8,338 nt of DNA from Ruminococcaceae bacterium UBA3215 (lineage in GTDB: Bacteria > Bacillota > Clostridia > Oscillospirales > Ruminococcaceae). The DNA lies in NCBI GenBank assembly GCA_002363155.1, contig DEWH01000006.1, positions 1 to 8,338 of the forward strand, written 5' to 3'. A program made the translations under genes and the position numbers. Position 1 is the stretch's first letter; each line of letters begins with the position of its first letter. The notes beneath the pieces were generated by a model. It saw only the letters and a list, made by a program, of their open reading frames with translations. It had not been told where the DNA came from and made no database searches. Shown piece by piece: positions 1 to 5,687 of the stretch.

Positions 1-2883
1 GCTCAGAACCCTGATATCTTCTTCCAGGCAAGAGAGGCTTCAAACACCTACTATGACAATATCCCGAATATCGTTACCGAGTATATGGACAAGGTAAACG
101 CCGAGATAGGCACAGATTATAAGCTCTTCAACTATTACGGCGCTCCCGACGCTGAGCAGGTGATAGTTGCTATGGGTTCGGTAAACGACACTATAGAGGA
201 GACTATCGACTATCTGCTCGCACAGGGCAAGAAGGTCGGTCTTGTAAAGGTAAGACTCTACAGACCTTTCGTTTCCTCCGCTTTTGCCGCTGCTATCCCG
301 TCCACAGTAAAGAAGATCACAGTTCTCGACAGAACAAAGGAGCCCGGCTCCATAGGCGAGCCTCTCTACCTCGATGTAGTAGCAGCTCTCAAGCAGGAGA
401 ACAAGTTCCAGGATGTTCCCGTATTCACAGGCCGTTACGGTCTCGGCTCCAAGGACTGCACTCCCGCACAGATCATCTCCGTTTACAACAATACCGAGAA
501 GCCCCGCTTCACGATCGGTATCACAGATGATGTTACAAACCTCTCGCTCCCGATCACCGAAAATCCGAATACAACTCCCGAAGGCACAACATGCTGCAAG
601 TTCTGGGGTCTCGGCTCTGACGGTACTGTCGGCGCGAACAAGAACTCTATCAAGATCATAGGCGACCACACCGATATGTACGCTCAGGCTTACTTCGAGT
701 ACGACTCCAAGAAGTCCGGCGGTGTTACAATCTCGCATCTGCGTTTCGGCAAGTCCCCGATCAAGTCCACTTACTTCGTTAACAAGGCAGACTTCGTTGC
801 ATGTCATAACCCGTCTTACATCGACAAGTATGATATGGTTCAGGACGTAAATCCCGGCGGATCCTTCCTCCTCAACACCCAGTGGACAGTTGACGAGCTT
901 GACGAGAAGCTCCCCGCTCCCGTTAAGGCTTATATCGCAAAGAACAACATCAACTTCTATATCATCAACGCTATCAAGGTAGCAAGAGAGATCGGTCTCG
1001 GCAACAGAACCAACACTGTTCTCCAGTCCGCATTCTTCTCTATTGCAAAAATCATACCCGCTGAAGATGCTATCAAGTACATGAAGGCTGCTGCTCTCAA
1101 GTCCTTCGGCAAGAAGGGCGATGACGTAGTCAACATGAACTACGCCGCTATCGACAAGGGTGCAGGCGAAGTCATCAAGGTTGACGTTCCCGCTTCCTGG
1201 GCAAACGCAGAGGGTGAGCTTGCAAAGCACCACTTCGAGGGTGACAACAAGTTCCTCATAGACTTCGTAAACAAAGTTCAGGTTCCCGTAAATGCAATGC
1301 GCGGCAACCAGATCCCTGTATCCACATTCGTTGACATCGCTGACGGTACATTCCCGCAGGGTACTGCTGCATTCGAGAAGCGCGGCATAGCTGTTGACGT
1401 TCCAGAGTGGAATCCCGAGAACTGTATCCAGTGTAATATGTGCTCTATGGTCTGCCCGCACGCAGTTATCAGACCTGTTATCCTTGACGAGGCTGAGGCT
1501 GCAAACGCTCCCGAAGGCACAAAGACACTCGATGCTACCGGACTTGCTGGCAAGAAGTTCACAATGGCTATCTCCGTTATGGACTGCACAGGCTGCGGTG
1601 TCTGCGCAAATGTATGCCCCGGCAAGAAGGGTGCAAAGGCTCTCACAATGAAGGGTCTCGAAACACAGGAAGGTCAGCAGAAGGTATTCGACTATGCTAT
1701 CAAGACTTCCGACAAGCCCGAAGTTCTCGAAAAGTTCAAGCCCAACACAGTAAAGGGTTCGCAGTTCAAGCAGCCGCTGCTTGAATTCTCCGGCGCTTGT
1801 GCAGGCTGCGGTGAGACTCCTTACGCTAAGCTCGTTACACAGCTCTTCGGCGACAGAATGTATATCGCCAACGCAACAGGATGCTCCTCTATCTGGGGCG
1901 GTTCCGAGCCTTCGACTCCTTACACCACAAACAAGGCAGGCAGAGGTCCCGCTTGGGGCAACTCCCTCTTCGAGGATAACGCAGAATACGGTCTCGGTAT
2001 GTTCCTTGCACAGGATACACTCCGCGGCAGAGCTCAGGCTCAGCTCAAGGCTCTCTGCGAAAAGGCTAAGCCCGAAACTCAGGAGCTTATAAAGAAGTAC
2101 TTTGAGACAGACAAGGACGGTGCAGCTAACCTTGAAGCTACAACAGCTCTTGTAAATGCTCTTGAGAAGTGCGACTGCAACGAACCCGAGAAGCTCGAGG
2201 TTCTCAAGCTCAAGAACTACCTCTCCAAGAAGTCCAACTGGATCTTCGGCGGCGACGGCTGGGCATACGATATCGGTTACGGCGGCGTTGACCATGTACT
2301 TGCAAGCGGCAAGAACGTAAATGTTCTCGTATTCGATACAGAGGTTTACTCCAACACAGGCGGACAGGCTTCAAAGGCTACGAACATCGGTGCGGTTGCA
2401 CAGTTCGCAGCAGCCGGCAAGAGCGTCAAGAAGAAGGATCTTGCAGGTATCGTTATGAAGTACGGTTATGTATATGTTGCTCAGATCGCTATGGGCGCAG
2501 ACAGAAACCAGTGCATCAAGGCTATCACAGAAGCTGAAGCTTACGACGGACCTTCGCTCATCATCGCTTACGCTCCCTGCATCAACCACGGTATCAAGGG
2601 CGGTCTTACGATCGCGCAGCAGGTTGAAAAGGAAGCTGTTGAGGCAGGTTACTGGCATCTGTTCAGATTCAACCCCGATGCTGACAAGAAGTTCACTCTC
2701 GACAGCAAGGCTCCGACAGGCGATTACAAGACCTTCATGATGCGTGAAGTTCGTTACAACTCTCTTGCACGCTCCAACCCGGAGAGAGCTGAGAAGCTGT
2801 TCAACATCGCTATCGAAAACAGCAAGCAGAAGTACGACGATCTCGTAAGACTCGTTGATTACTACACCCCCGCTGCTGAATAA
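1..2883 (+). CDS. nifJ: Pyruvate:ferredoxin (flavodoxin) oxidoreductase, 5' end missing
   Basis: The frame is open from base 1, so the start lies outside the window; about 960 C-terminal residues remain of a family usually near 1,170-1,190. The enzyme is cytoplasmic and oxidises pyruvate with CoA to acetyl-CoA and CO2, reducing ferredoxin or flavodoxin. Seen in order: the central domains, then a two-[4Fe-4S] ferredoxin domain with CxxCxxCxxxCP motifs at 1423-1455 (CIQCNMCSMVCP) and 1585-1617 (CTGCGVCANVCP). Next come the ligands of the third, TPP-proximal cluster: CAGC at 1798, the Cys of NATGCSS at 1882, and the late Cys of APCINHG at 2578. The TPP-binding core is GDGWAYDIGYGG near 2248 followed by VYSNTGGQASKAT. 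Every cluster Cys expected in this part is present and the gene ends normally at TAA. It converges on the - strand glycosylase gene, with a hairpin terminator between them. Its promoter is not visible. The family call is secure. Confidence 0.97.
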   Translation, partial: AQNPDIFFQAREASNTYYDNIPNIVTEYMDKVNAEIGTDYKLFNYYGAPDAEQVIVAMGSVNDTIEETIDYLLAQGKKVGLVKVRLYRPFVSSAFAAAIPSTVKKITVLDRTKEPGSIGEPLYLDVVAALKQENKFQDVPVFTGRYGLGSKDCTPAQIISVYNNTEKPRFTIGITDDVTNLSLPITENPNTTPEGTTCCKFWGLGSDGTVGANKNSIKIIGDHTDMYAQAYFEYDSKKSGGVTISHLRFGKSPIKSTYFVNKADFVACHNPSYIDKYDMVQDVNPGGSFLLNTQWTVDELDEKLPAPVKAYIAKNNINFYIINAIKVAREIGLGNRTNTVLQSAFFSIAKIIPAEDAIKYMKAAALKSFGKKGDDVVNMNYAAIDKGAGEVIKVDVPASWANAEGELAKHHFEGDNKFLIDFVNKVQVPVNAMRGNQIPVSTFVDIADGTFPQGTAAFEKRGIAVDVPEWNPENCIQCNMCSMVCPHAVIRPVILDEAEAANAPEGTKTLDATGLAGKKFTMAISVMDCTGCGVCANVCPGKKGAKALTMKGLETQEGQQKVFDYAIKTSDKPEVLEKFKPNTVKGSQFKQPLLEFSGACAGCGETPYAKLVTQLFGDRMYIANATGCSSIWGGSEPSTPYTTNKAGRGPAWGNSLFEDNAEYGLGMFLAQDTLRGRAQAQLKALCEKAKPETQELIKKYFETDKDGAANLEATTALVNALEKCDCNEPEKLEVLKLKNYLSKKSNWIFGGDGWAYDIGYGGVDHVLASGKNVNVLVFDTEVYSNTGGQASKATNIGAVAQFAAAGKSVKKKDLAGIVMKYGYVYVAQIAMGADRNQCIKAITEAEAYDGPSLIIAYAPCINHGIKGGLTIAQQVEKEAVEAGYWHLFRFNPDADKKFTLDSKAPTGDYKTFMMREVRYNSLARSNPERAEKLFNIAIENSKQKYDDLVRLVDYYTPAAE

Positions 2884-2891
2884 GAGCTCGG

Positions 2892-3081
2892 TTTGAGAGA
2901 TCTTTAGAGATTTCAAGAGAATTGAGAGACGGGGCTCTGCTTCGGCTGCTCTATATGCACGCATCGTGCGTGCCTTTTGGCAGCCTACTCACGGCTTCCT
3001 GCCGTGACCCGGACCCCGCCAACCCCCTTTAAAAAAGGGGGCTGGACACCCTAAACTGATCCCGTAATACGGAGATCAGTT
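2892..3081 (+). repeat. Dispersed repeat, copy A (variant with its own interior and tail)
   Basis: It starts 8 bp after the nifJ stop. In order it has a purine-rich tract of irregular TTGAGAG/TTTAGAGA units (2892-2929), GGGGCTCTGC, a private interior of about 70 bp, then CCCCGCCAACCCCC, the palindrome CCCCCTTT-AAA-AAAGGGGG (3023-3041) and GGACACCCTAAACTGAT. The private interior folds into GGCTGC/GCAGCC (2944-2949 with 2980-2985) enclosing GCACGCA/TGCGTGC (2957-2963 with 2967-2973), followed by TCACGGC/GCCGTGA (2989-2995 with 3001-3007). The last part is a hairpin, AACTGATC-CCGT / ACGG-GATCAGTT, at 3054-3081, where the two other copies carry a different tail. Bases 3014-3055 match the reverse complement of 3222-3263 with two mismatches. 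Function unknown. Confidence 0.85.
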
Positions 3082-3100
3082 ACTCTCATCACAAATAAAA

Positions 3101-3140
3101 AGACTGCTGAAAGTGTTAATTTTCAGCAGTCTTTCTTATT
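3101..3140 (+). terminator. Intrinsic terminator between convergent genes
   Basis: A perfect 12-bp stem, AGACTGCTGAAA (3101-3112) with TTTCAGCAGTCT (3121-3132), has an 8-nt loop and is followed by the T-rich TTCTTATTTCT. An A-rich stretch (AAATAAAA, 3093-3100) precedes it, so on the other strand the hairpin is also followed by a T-rich run. It could therefore terminate both nifJ and the opposing glycosylase transcript. Confidence 0.85.
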
Positions 3141-3345
3141 TCTCAAATGGAGTCTTCGCCAACCCCACTGCATTTCAGTCTGCGCCCGCCCATAGCTGCG
3201 CGCTCTGAAATACTGCATTTATTTAGGGTGTCCAGCACCCTTTTTTAAAGGGGGCTGGCGGGGGGTTGGGGGGCAGAGCCCCCTCTCTCAAATCTCTAAA
3301 AATCTCTAAAAGTCTCTCAAATCTCTTAGCGATCTCTCCACCCTC
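3136..3345 (-). repeat. Dispersed repeat, copy B, abutting the glycosylase stop codon
   Basis: Read on the - strand it begins at the stop codon of the glycosylase gene. It has the purine tract of TTGAGAG/TTTAGAGA units (3345 down to about 3282), a GGGGCTCTGCCCCCC hairpin-like block followed by AACCCCCCGCC, the CCCCCTTTAAAAAAGGG palindrome and GGACACCCTAAA. The tail holds GCAGTATTTCAGAGCGC, then CAGCTATGGGCGG, then GACTGAAATGCAGTGGGGTTG. TTTCAG and CTGAAA in the tail can pair around the middle. Copy C (5688-5876) shares this tail closely; copy A does not. It lies in inverted orientation to copy A across the terminator. No reading frame of note. Confidence 0.87.
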
Positions 3346-3846
3346 TCAAGCCAGTCTCGGACAGATCTCCGCAGACCACTTCTGCACGAGCCTGTCCAGT
3401 GACCATGATGCGTTTGCGGGACTCGTCGAGGGGAGCGCGACAGACGGAATGCCTATCTGCGGGAGCTGATACCTTCTATATATAGAGGAAGCCGCTGCTC
3501 CGTTCGTGAATATCGCCCTTATATCCGCCTGCGTCAGTATCACGGACAGATCGTTCGGAACTACGTTCCTTATGCTCGAATCCGACGAGCCCGTTATGTC
3601 GCATTCCGCTATAACGTCCCAGAGAGCTATTCCGCGGCGCAGCAGAAGCTCCCGCTTCCCTGTTATCTCCTCCGGGAACACCTCTCCCGTCACTGCCGAC
3701 AGCACACGCCAGAAACGGTTCTGCGGGTGTCCGTAGTAAAAGCTTGCTTCCCGCGACTTCACCGACGGCATACTGCCAAGTATGAGCACCCTGCTGTTTT
3801 CGTCAAATACCGGCGGAAAGCCGTGGGTAACGTGTTTCTCTTCCAT
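3346..3846 (-). CDS. Uracil/hypoxanthine-DNA glycosylase-like protein (UDG superfamily)
   Basis: A predicted 166-residue cytoplasmic base-excision repair enzyme that would cut the N-glycosidic bond of deaminated bases (hypoxanthine, possibly uracil). Seen: an N-terminal LILGSMPS followed by SFYYGHPQNRFW (about residues 21-46), the pattern I associate with the DNA-deoxyinosine glycosylase branch (UDG family 6). FTNG lies near residue 113 and LPSTSPAN near 138-145, where the superfamily has its second active-site loop. The Asn in GHPQNRFW is a plausible catalytic residue, by family analogy only. The ATG at 3846 is chosen because GGAGAAAGGGA lies just upstream; the GTG at 3879 would start inside a terminator hairpin. 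Its TGA stop overlaps the first TGAGAG unit of repeat copy B. No promoter of its own was found, so it may depend on read-through from the peptide gene upstream. Substrate preference cannot be read from the sequence. Confidence 0.85.
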   Translation of the reverse strand: MEEKHVTHGFPPVFDENSRVLILGSMPSVKSREASFYYGHPQNRFWRVLSAVTGEVFPEEITGKRELLLRRGIALWDVIAECDITGSSDSSIRNVVPNDLSVILTQADIRAIFTNGAAASSIYRRYQLPQIGIPSVALPSTSPANASWSLDRLVQKWSAEICPRLA

Positions 3847-3868
3847 TCCCTTTCTCCATGCATACAAA

Positions 3869-3897
3869 TAATACCGCACAGGATCAGTGCGGTATTA
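3869..3897 (-). terminator. Hairpin terminator after the peptide gene
   Basis: An 11-bp perfect stem, TAATACCGCAC (3869-3879) with GTGCGGTATTA (3887-3897), has a 7-nt loop. On the - strand it is followed by TTTGTATGC, only a weak T-run, so termination may be partial. It sits 21 nt after the peptide stop codon and 22 nt before the glycosylase start codon. Confidence 0.7.
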
Positions 3898-3918
3898 CGT
3901 TATTCGCTTACAGCCCGT

Positions 3919-4119
3919 TCAGCCCGATCTGCGCAGCATATGGCAGGCACAGTCATAGCAAAGCTGTGCCGCATTGAGCTTCTTGTTCTGTTCGCAGATC
4001 TTGCACTTTCCGTTCGTTTTGAAATCCGAAATCGAAATCGCTTTTTCTGTGGAAGCTCCGCCGGAGACAGTCTCCAGAACATCATCGCCTATTTCCTGCA
4101 TCAACAGTTCCTTATCCAT
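3919..4119 (-). CDS. 66-residue peptide with double-glycine leader and Cys-rich tail (RiPP/bacteriocin-like precursor)
   Basis: The N-terminal part is acidic and hydrophobic and ends in DDVLETVSGG at residue 21, matching the double-glycine leaders that peptidase-containing ABC transporters cleave and export, as in bacteriocin-type and some lanthipeptide precursors. The remaining 45 residues are hydrophilic and Lys-rich, with five Cys at 39, 42, 54, 57 and 59: CKIC, then CYDCACH. Two CxxC pairs 11 residues apart resemble a small zinc ribbon as much as a modified core peptide. The ATG at 4119 has AAAGGGG eight bases upstream, and an extended -10 promoter lies about 120 bp upstream. It has its own terminator. 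No maturation enzyme, immunity gene or exporter lies in the window, so processing is inferred from the leader alone. Alternatives are an unprocessed zinc-binding small protein, or an orphan precursor served by a transporter elsewhere. I recognise the leader type, not the specific family. Confidence 0.75.
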   Translation of the reverse strand: MDKELLMQEIGDDVLETVSGGASTEKAISISDFKTNGKCKICEQNKKLNAAQLCYDCACHMLRRSG

Positions 4120-4240
4120 GGTAATTACCCCTTTCTCGGTATTAGCTTTACTTGTTTATACGTCCGGTTGTGCTGTTGTGGCAGTGCCGGTATGCAATTT
4201 TGTGCAAACTGTCATTAACAAATGCGCCTTTTCTCCTTTT

Positions 4241-4269
4241 ATTATACCATACCCAAAAGCAAAAAACAA
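4241..4269 (-). promoter_or_regulatory. Promoter of the peptide gene, extended -10
   Basis: On the - strand TTGTTT (4269-4264) and TATAAT (4246-4241) are separated by 17 bp, and TGG directly before the -10 makes a TGnTATAAT extended -10. It predicts a transcript start near 4234 and a 5' untranslated region of about 115 nt before the ATG at 4119. I see no recognisable riboswitch in that leader. Confidence 0.8.
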
Positions 4270-4311
4270 GATTTACTTCAAAAAACCGATCAGCTTCAGA
4301 TAACGCAGAAA

Positions 4312-4368
4312 AGAAAATGCAAAAAAATAAAAAAAACTATTGACAAGCAGAGGGTGGTGTGTTATAAT
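4312..4368 (+). promoter_or_regulatory. Promoter of the rplJ-rplL operon
   Basis: An exact TTGACA (4340-4345) and an exact TATAAT (4363-4368) are separated by 17 bp, the ideal sigma-A arrangement. A run that is almost all A (about 4312-4337) lies directly upstream, like an UP element. The predicted start is near 4375. The strength fits a ribosomal protein operon. Confidence 0.93.
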
Positions 4369-4374
4369 ATATTC

Positions 4375-4505
4375 GCTGTTCTAAAGACAGCAGGTCTGTG
4401 TGCCGTTAAAAAGCATACAGCTAACGGGAAACCGCCTGCCGAGGAATGGGAGATCATAGGATTATTCCCCCGTTCTGTCTTTGAACGGGGATTTATATTT
4501 CCCCT
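4375..4505 (+). ncRNA. Ribosomal protein L10 leader (autoregulatory mRNA leader)
   Basis: The region between promoter and rplJ has the hallmarks of the L10 leader: AAAGACAGCAGG near the 5' end and CCTGCCGAGG about 40 nt later. Pairings visible are GCAGG (4390-4394) with CCTGC (4435-4439), CCGTTA (4403-4408) with TAACGG (4422-4427), and an alternative CTGTGTGC (4396-4403) with GCATACAG (4413-4420). In the known class, free L10 or the L10-L7/L12 complex binds this RNA and lowers expression of its own operon. A terminator-like hairpin follows at 4468-4490. The assignment comes from motif recognition and position before rplJ; exact ends are approximate. Confidence 0.85.
4468..4500 (+). terminator. 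Attenuator-like hairpin in the L10 leader
   Basis: CCCCGTTC (4468-4475) pairs with GAACGGGG (4483-4490) around a 7-nt loop and is followed by ATTTATATTT. It stands 60 bp before the rplJ start and inside the leader, so conditional termination is likely. A competing pairing exists: GGGGA (4487-4491) with TCCCC (4500-4504). Confidence 0.7.
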
Positions 4506-4549
4506 TTGTTTTATGACAGCAAAATCTATAAAGGAGGAAAACCAACCAA

Positions 4550-5062
4550 ATGGCAAGCGAAAAGATACTTCAGCAGAAGCAGCAGTACGTTGAAGACCTC
4601 GCAAAGAAGCTCGAAAATGCAGCAGGCGGCGTTATCGTTGACTACAAGGGTATCACCGTTGCAGAAGATACCGCGCTCCGTAAGGCACTCAGAGAAGCAG
4701 GCGTTGATTACTTCGTAGTAAAGAACACACTTCTCAGAAGAGCAGCCGAAAAGGCAGGCATCACCGGCATCGAAGATCATCTCGAAGGTACAACAGCTAT
4801 CGCTATTCACGAAAGTGACATCATTTCCGCACCGAAGATCCTGTTCAAGCAGTCCGAAGATTCCGGCGAACGCTTCAACATCAAGATAGGCTTCATCGGT
4901 AAGGAAGCTATCTCCGTAGCGGAGGTAGAGGAGTACGCAAAGCTCCCGAGCAAGGAAGTTCTTGTTTCCAAGCTTCTCTTTATGCTCCAGTCTCCTATGC
5001 AGAGACTCGCGATCGCAGCAAGCGAGATCGCAAAGAAAAAGGAAGGCGAAGAGGTTGCATAA
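4550..5062 (+). CDS. rplJ: Large ribosomal subunit protein L10 (uL10)
   Basis: A 170-residue protein of usual length for bacterial L10. It binds 23S rRNA at the base of the stalk and carries the L7/L12 dimers on its C-terminal helix. Seen: an N-terminal helical segment, then GGVIVDYKGITVAEDTALRK and DYFVVKNTLLRRAA, the conserved core of the family, EGTTAIAI in mid-protein, and a charged C-terminal helix ending in IAKKKEGEEVA. The start at 4550 is fixed by AAGGAGG at 4531-4537, 12 bp upstream. It is the first gene of a two-gene unit with rplL, behind a consensus promoter and an L10 leader, so autogenous control is likely. rplK and rplA, which often precede it in Firmicutes, are absent here; a divergent peptide gene takes that place. 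The gap to rplL is 52 bp and holds only the rplL ribosome binding site. Confidence 0.97.
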   Translation: MASEKILQQKQQYVEDLAKKLENAAGGVIVDYKGITVAEDTALRKALREAGVDYFVVKNTLLRRAAEKAGITGIEDHLEGTTAIAIHESDIISAPKILFKQSEDSGERFNIKIGFIGKEAISVAEVEEYAKLPSKEVLVSKLLFMLQSPMQRLAIAASEIAKKKEGEEVA

Positions 5063-5114
5063 TCGCACCGCCGCCTAAAATCAACACAATCATTATTATC
5101 AGGAGGAAAATAAA

Positions 5115-5492
5115 ATGGCTTCAGAGAAAGTATTAAAGATCGTAGAAGACGTTAAGGAACTCACAGTTCTCGAACTTAACGACTTAGTAAAGGCATTAGA
5201 GGAAGAATTCGGCGTATCCGCAGCAGCTATGGTTGCAGCAGGTCCCGCAGCAGGCGCTGGCGCAGCAGCTGCTGAAGAGAAGACAGAATTCGATGTAGTT
5301 CTCACATCCTTCGGCGACAGCAAGATGGGCGTTATCAAGGCTGTTAAGGATATCTGCGGACTCGGACTTAAGGAAGCTAAGGAGCTCGTTGAAGCTGCTC
5401 CTAAGACCCTTAAGGAAGGCGTTGCCAAGGCAGAAGCTGAAGAGATCAAGGCTAAGCTCGAAGAGGCTGGCGCTAAGGTTGACCTTAAGTAA
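5115..5492 (+). CDS. rplL: Large ribosomal subunit protein L7/L12 (bL12)
   Basis: A 125-residue stalk protein, normal length, that recruits and stimulates translation GTPases. Seen: an N-terminal dimerisation domain (about residues 1-32, LNDLVKALEEEFGVSAAA), an Ala/Gly-rich hinge (about 33-52) and the C-terminal globular domain with TEFDVVLTSFG, KMGVIKAVKDICGLGLKEAK, LVEAAPKTLKEGV and a final KLEEAGAKVDLK. These are the most conserved stretches of the family. AGGAGG at 5101-5106 places the start at 5115. A strong terminator begins 22 bp after the stop. rpoB, the usual next gene in many bacteria, is not present; instead repeats and the opposing methionine synthase gene follow. Its first five residues (MASEK) are the same as those of L10. 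Confidence 0.98.
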   Translation: MASEKVLKIVEDVKELTVLELNDLVKALEEEFGVSAAAMVAAGPAAGAGAAAAEEKTEFDVVLTSFGDSKMGVIKAVKDICGLGLKEAKELVEAAPKTLKEGVAKAEAEEIKAKLEEAGAKVDLK

Positions 5493-5513
5493 TCAGCAAT
5501 CTGAATACACAAT

Positions 5514-5545
5514 AAAAGGTACGGTGGCAAAACCGTACCTTTTTG
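5514..5545 (+). terminator. Terminator of the rplJ-rplL operon
   Basis: A 12-bp perfect stem, AAAAGGTACGGT (5514-5525) with ACCGTACCTTTT (5532-5543), has a GGCAAA loop and a TTTTTGTTTT tail. It is a strong intrinsic terminator. Its T-tract runs directly into the 5' arm of the next hairpin repeat. Confidence 0.95.
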
Positions 5546-5546
5546 T

Positions 5547-5593
5547 TTTCGCCGCGGGGAACGCCCCGCGGCGAAATGCGTAGCGACATTCTT
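5547..5593 (+). repeat. GC-rich REP-like hairpin repeat, copy 1
   Basis: TTTCGCCGCGGGG (5547-5559) pairs perfectly with CCCCGCGGCGAAA (5564-5576) around AACG, and TGCGTAGCGACATTCTT follows. The 39 bases at 5555-5593 are identical to 8300-8338 at the right end of the window. The palindrome and the dispersed copies are typical of REP-like intergenic elements. Nothing in it codes for protein. Confidence 0.85.
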
Positions 5594-5687
5594 ATATCGG
5601 CGGGTGCTTTGCACGAAGCAATTGTGGTTGTCGTCAAGAGCGCGCATATAAAACGGCAACGACACCACCACGGTTAGTTATTCTCTG
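5594..5687. other. Spacer with an imperfect inverted repeat
   Basis: Noncoding DNA between the GC-rich hairpin and repeat copy C. GTGG-T-TGTCGT (5624-5634) can pair with ACGACA-CCA-CCAC (5659-5671), closing a loop that contains AAGAGCGCGC. A small TGCTT/AAGCA hairpin lies just before it (5606-5621). It may be the rest of the 5547-5593 repeat; the other copy runs off the window, so this cannot be decided here. Confidence 0.5.

Noticed and set aside
40..2295. A 751-residue open frame on the - strand opposite nifJ
   Set aside because: It lies exactly antisense to a conserved gene in codon register, is rich in Cys, Leu, Val and Ser, and has no recognisable motif. Codon bias of nifJ (few codons giving antisense stops) explains it.
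2371..2964. A second - strand open frame over the nifJ 3' end
   Set aside because: It has the same antisense artefact composition as the longer frame, and its start falls inside the structured interior of repeat copy A.
3846..3879. An 11-residue longer start (GTG at 3879) for the glycosylase
   Set aside because: It lies in the arm of the upstream terminator hairpin and has no ribosome binding site, whereas the ATG at 3846 has a good one.
3727..4218. A + strand frame spanning the glycosylase 5' end and the peptide gene
   Set aside because: It runs antisense across two genes and a terminator hairpin, with no ribosome binding site and no family features.
4178..4237. A 19-codon upstream frame in the peptide mRNA leader (- strand)
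   Set aside because: An ATG with an AGGAG-like stretch upstream exists, but the spacing is too long and the predicted transcript start falls within that stretch, so translation is unlikely.
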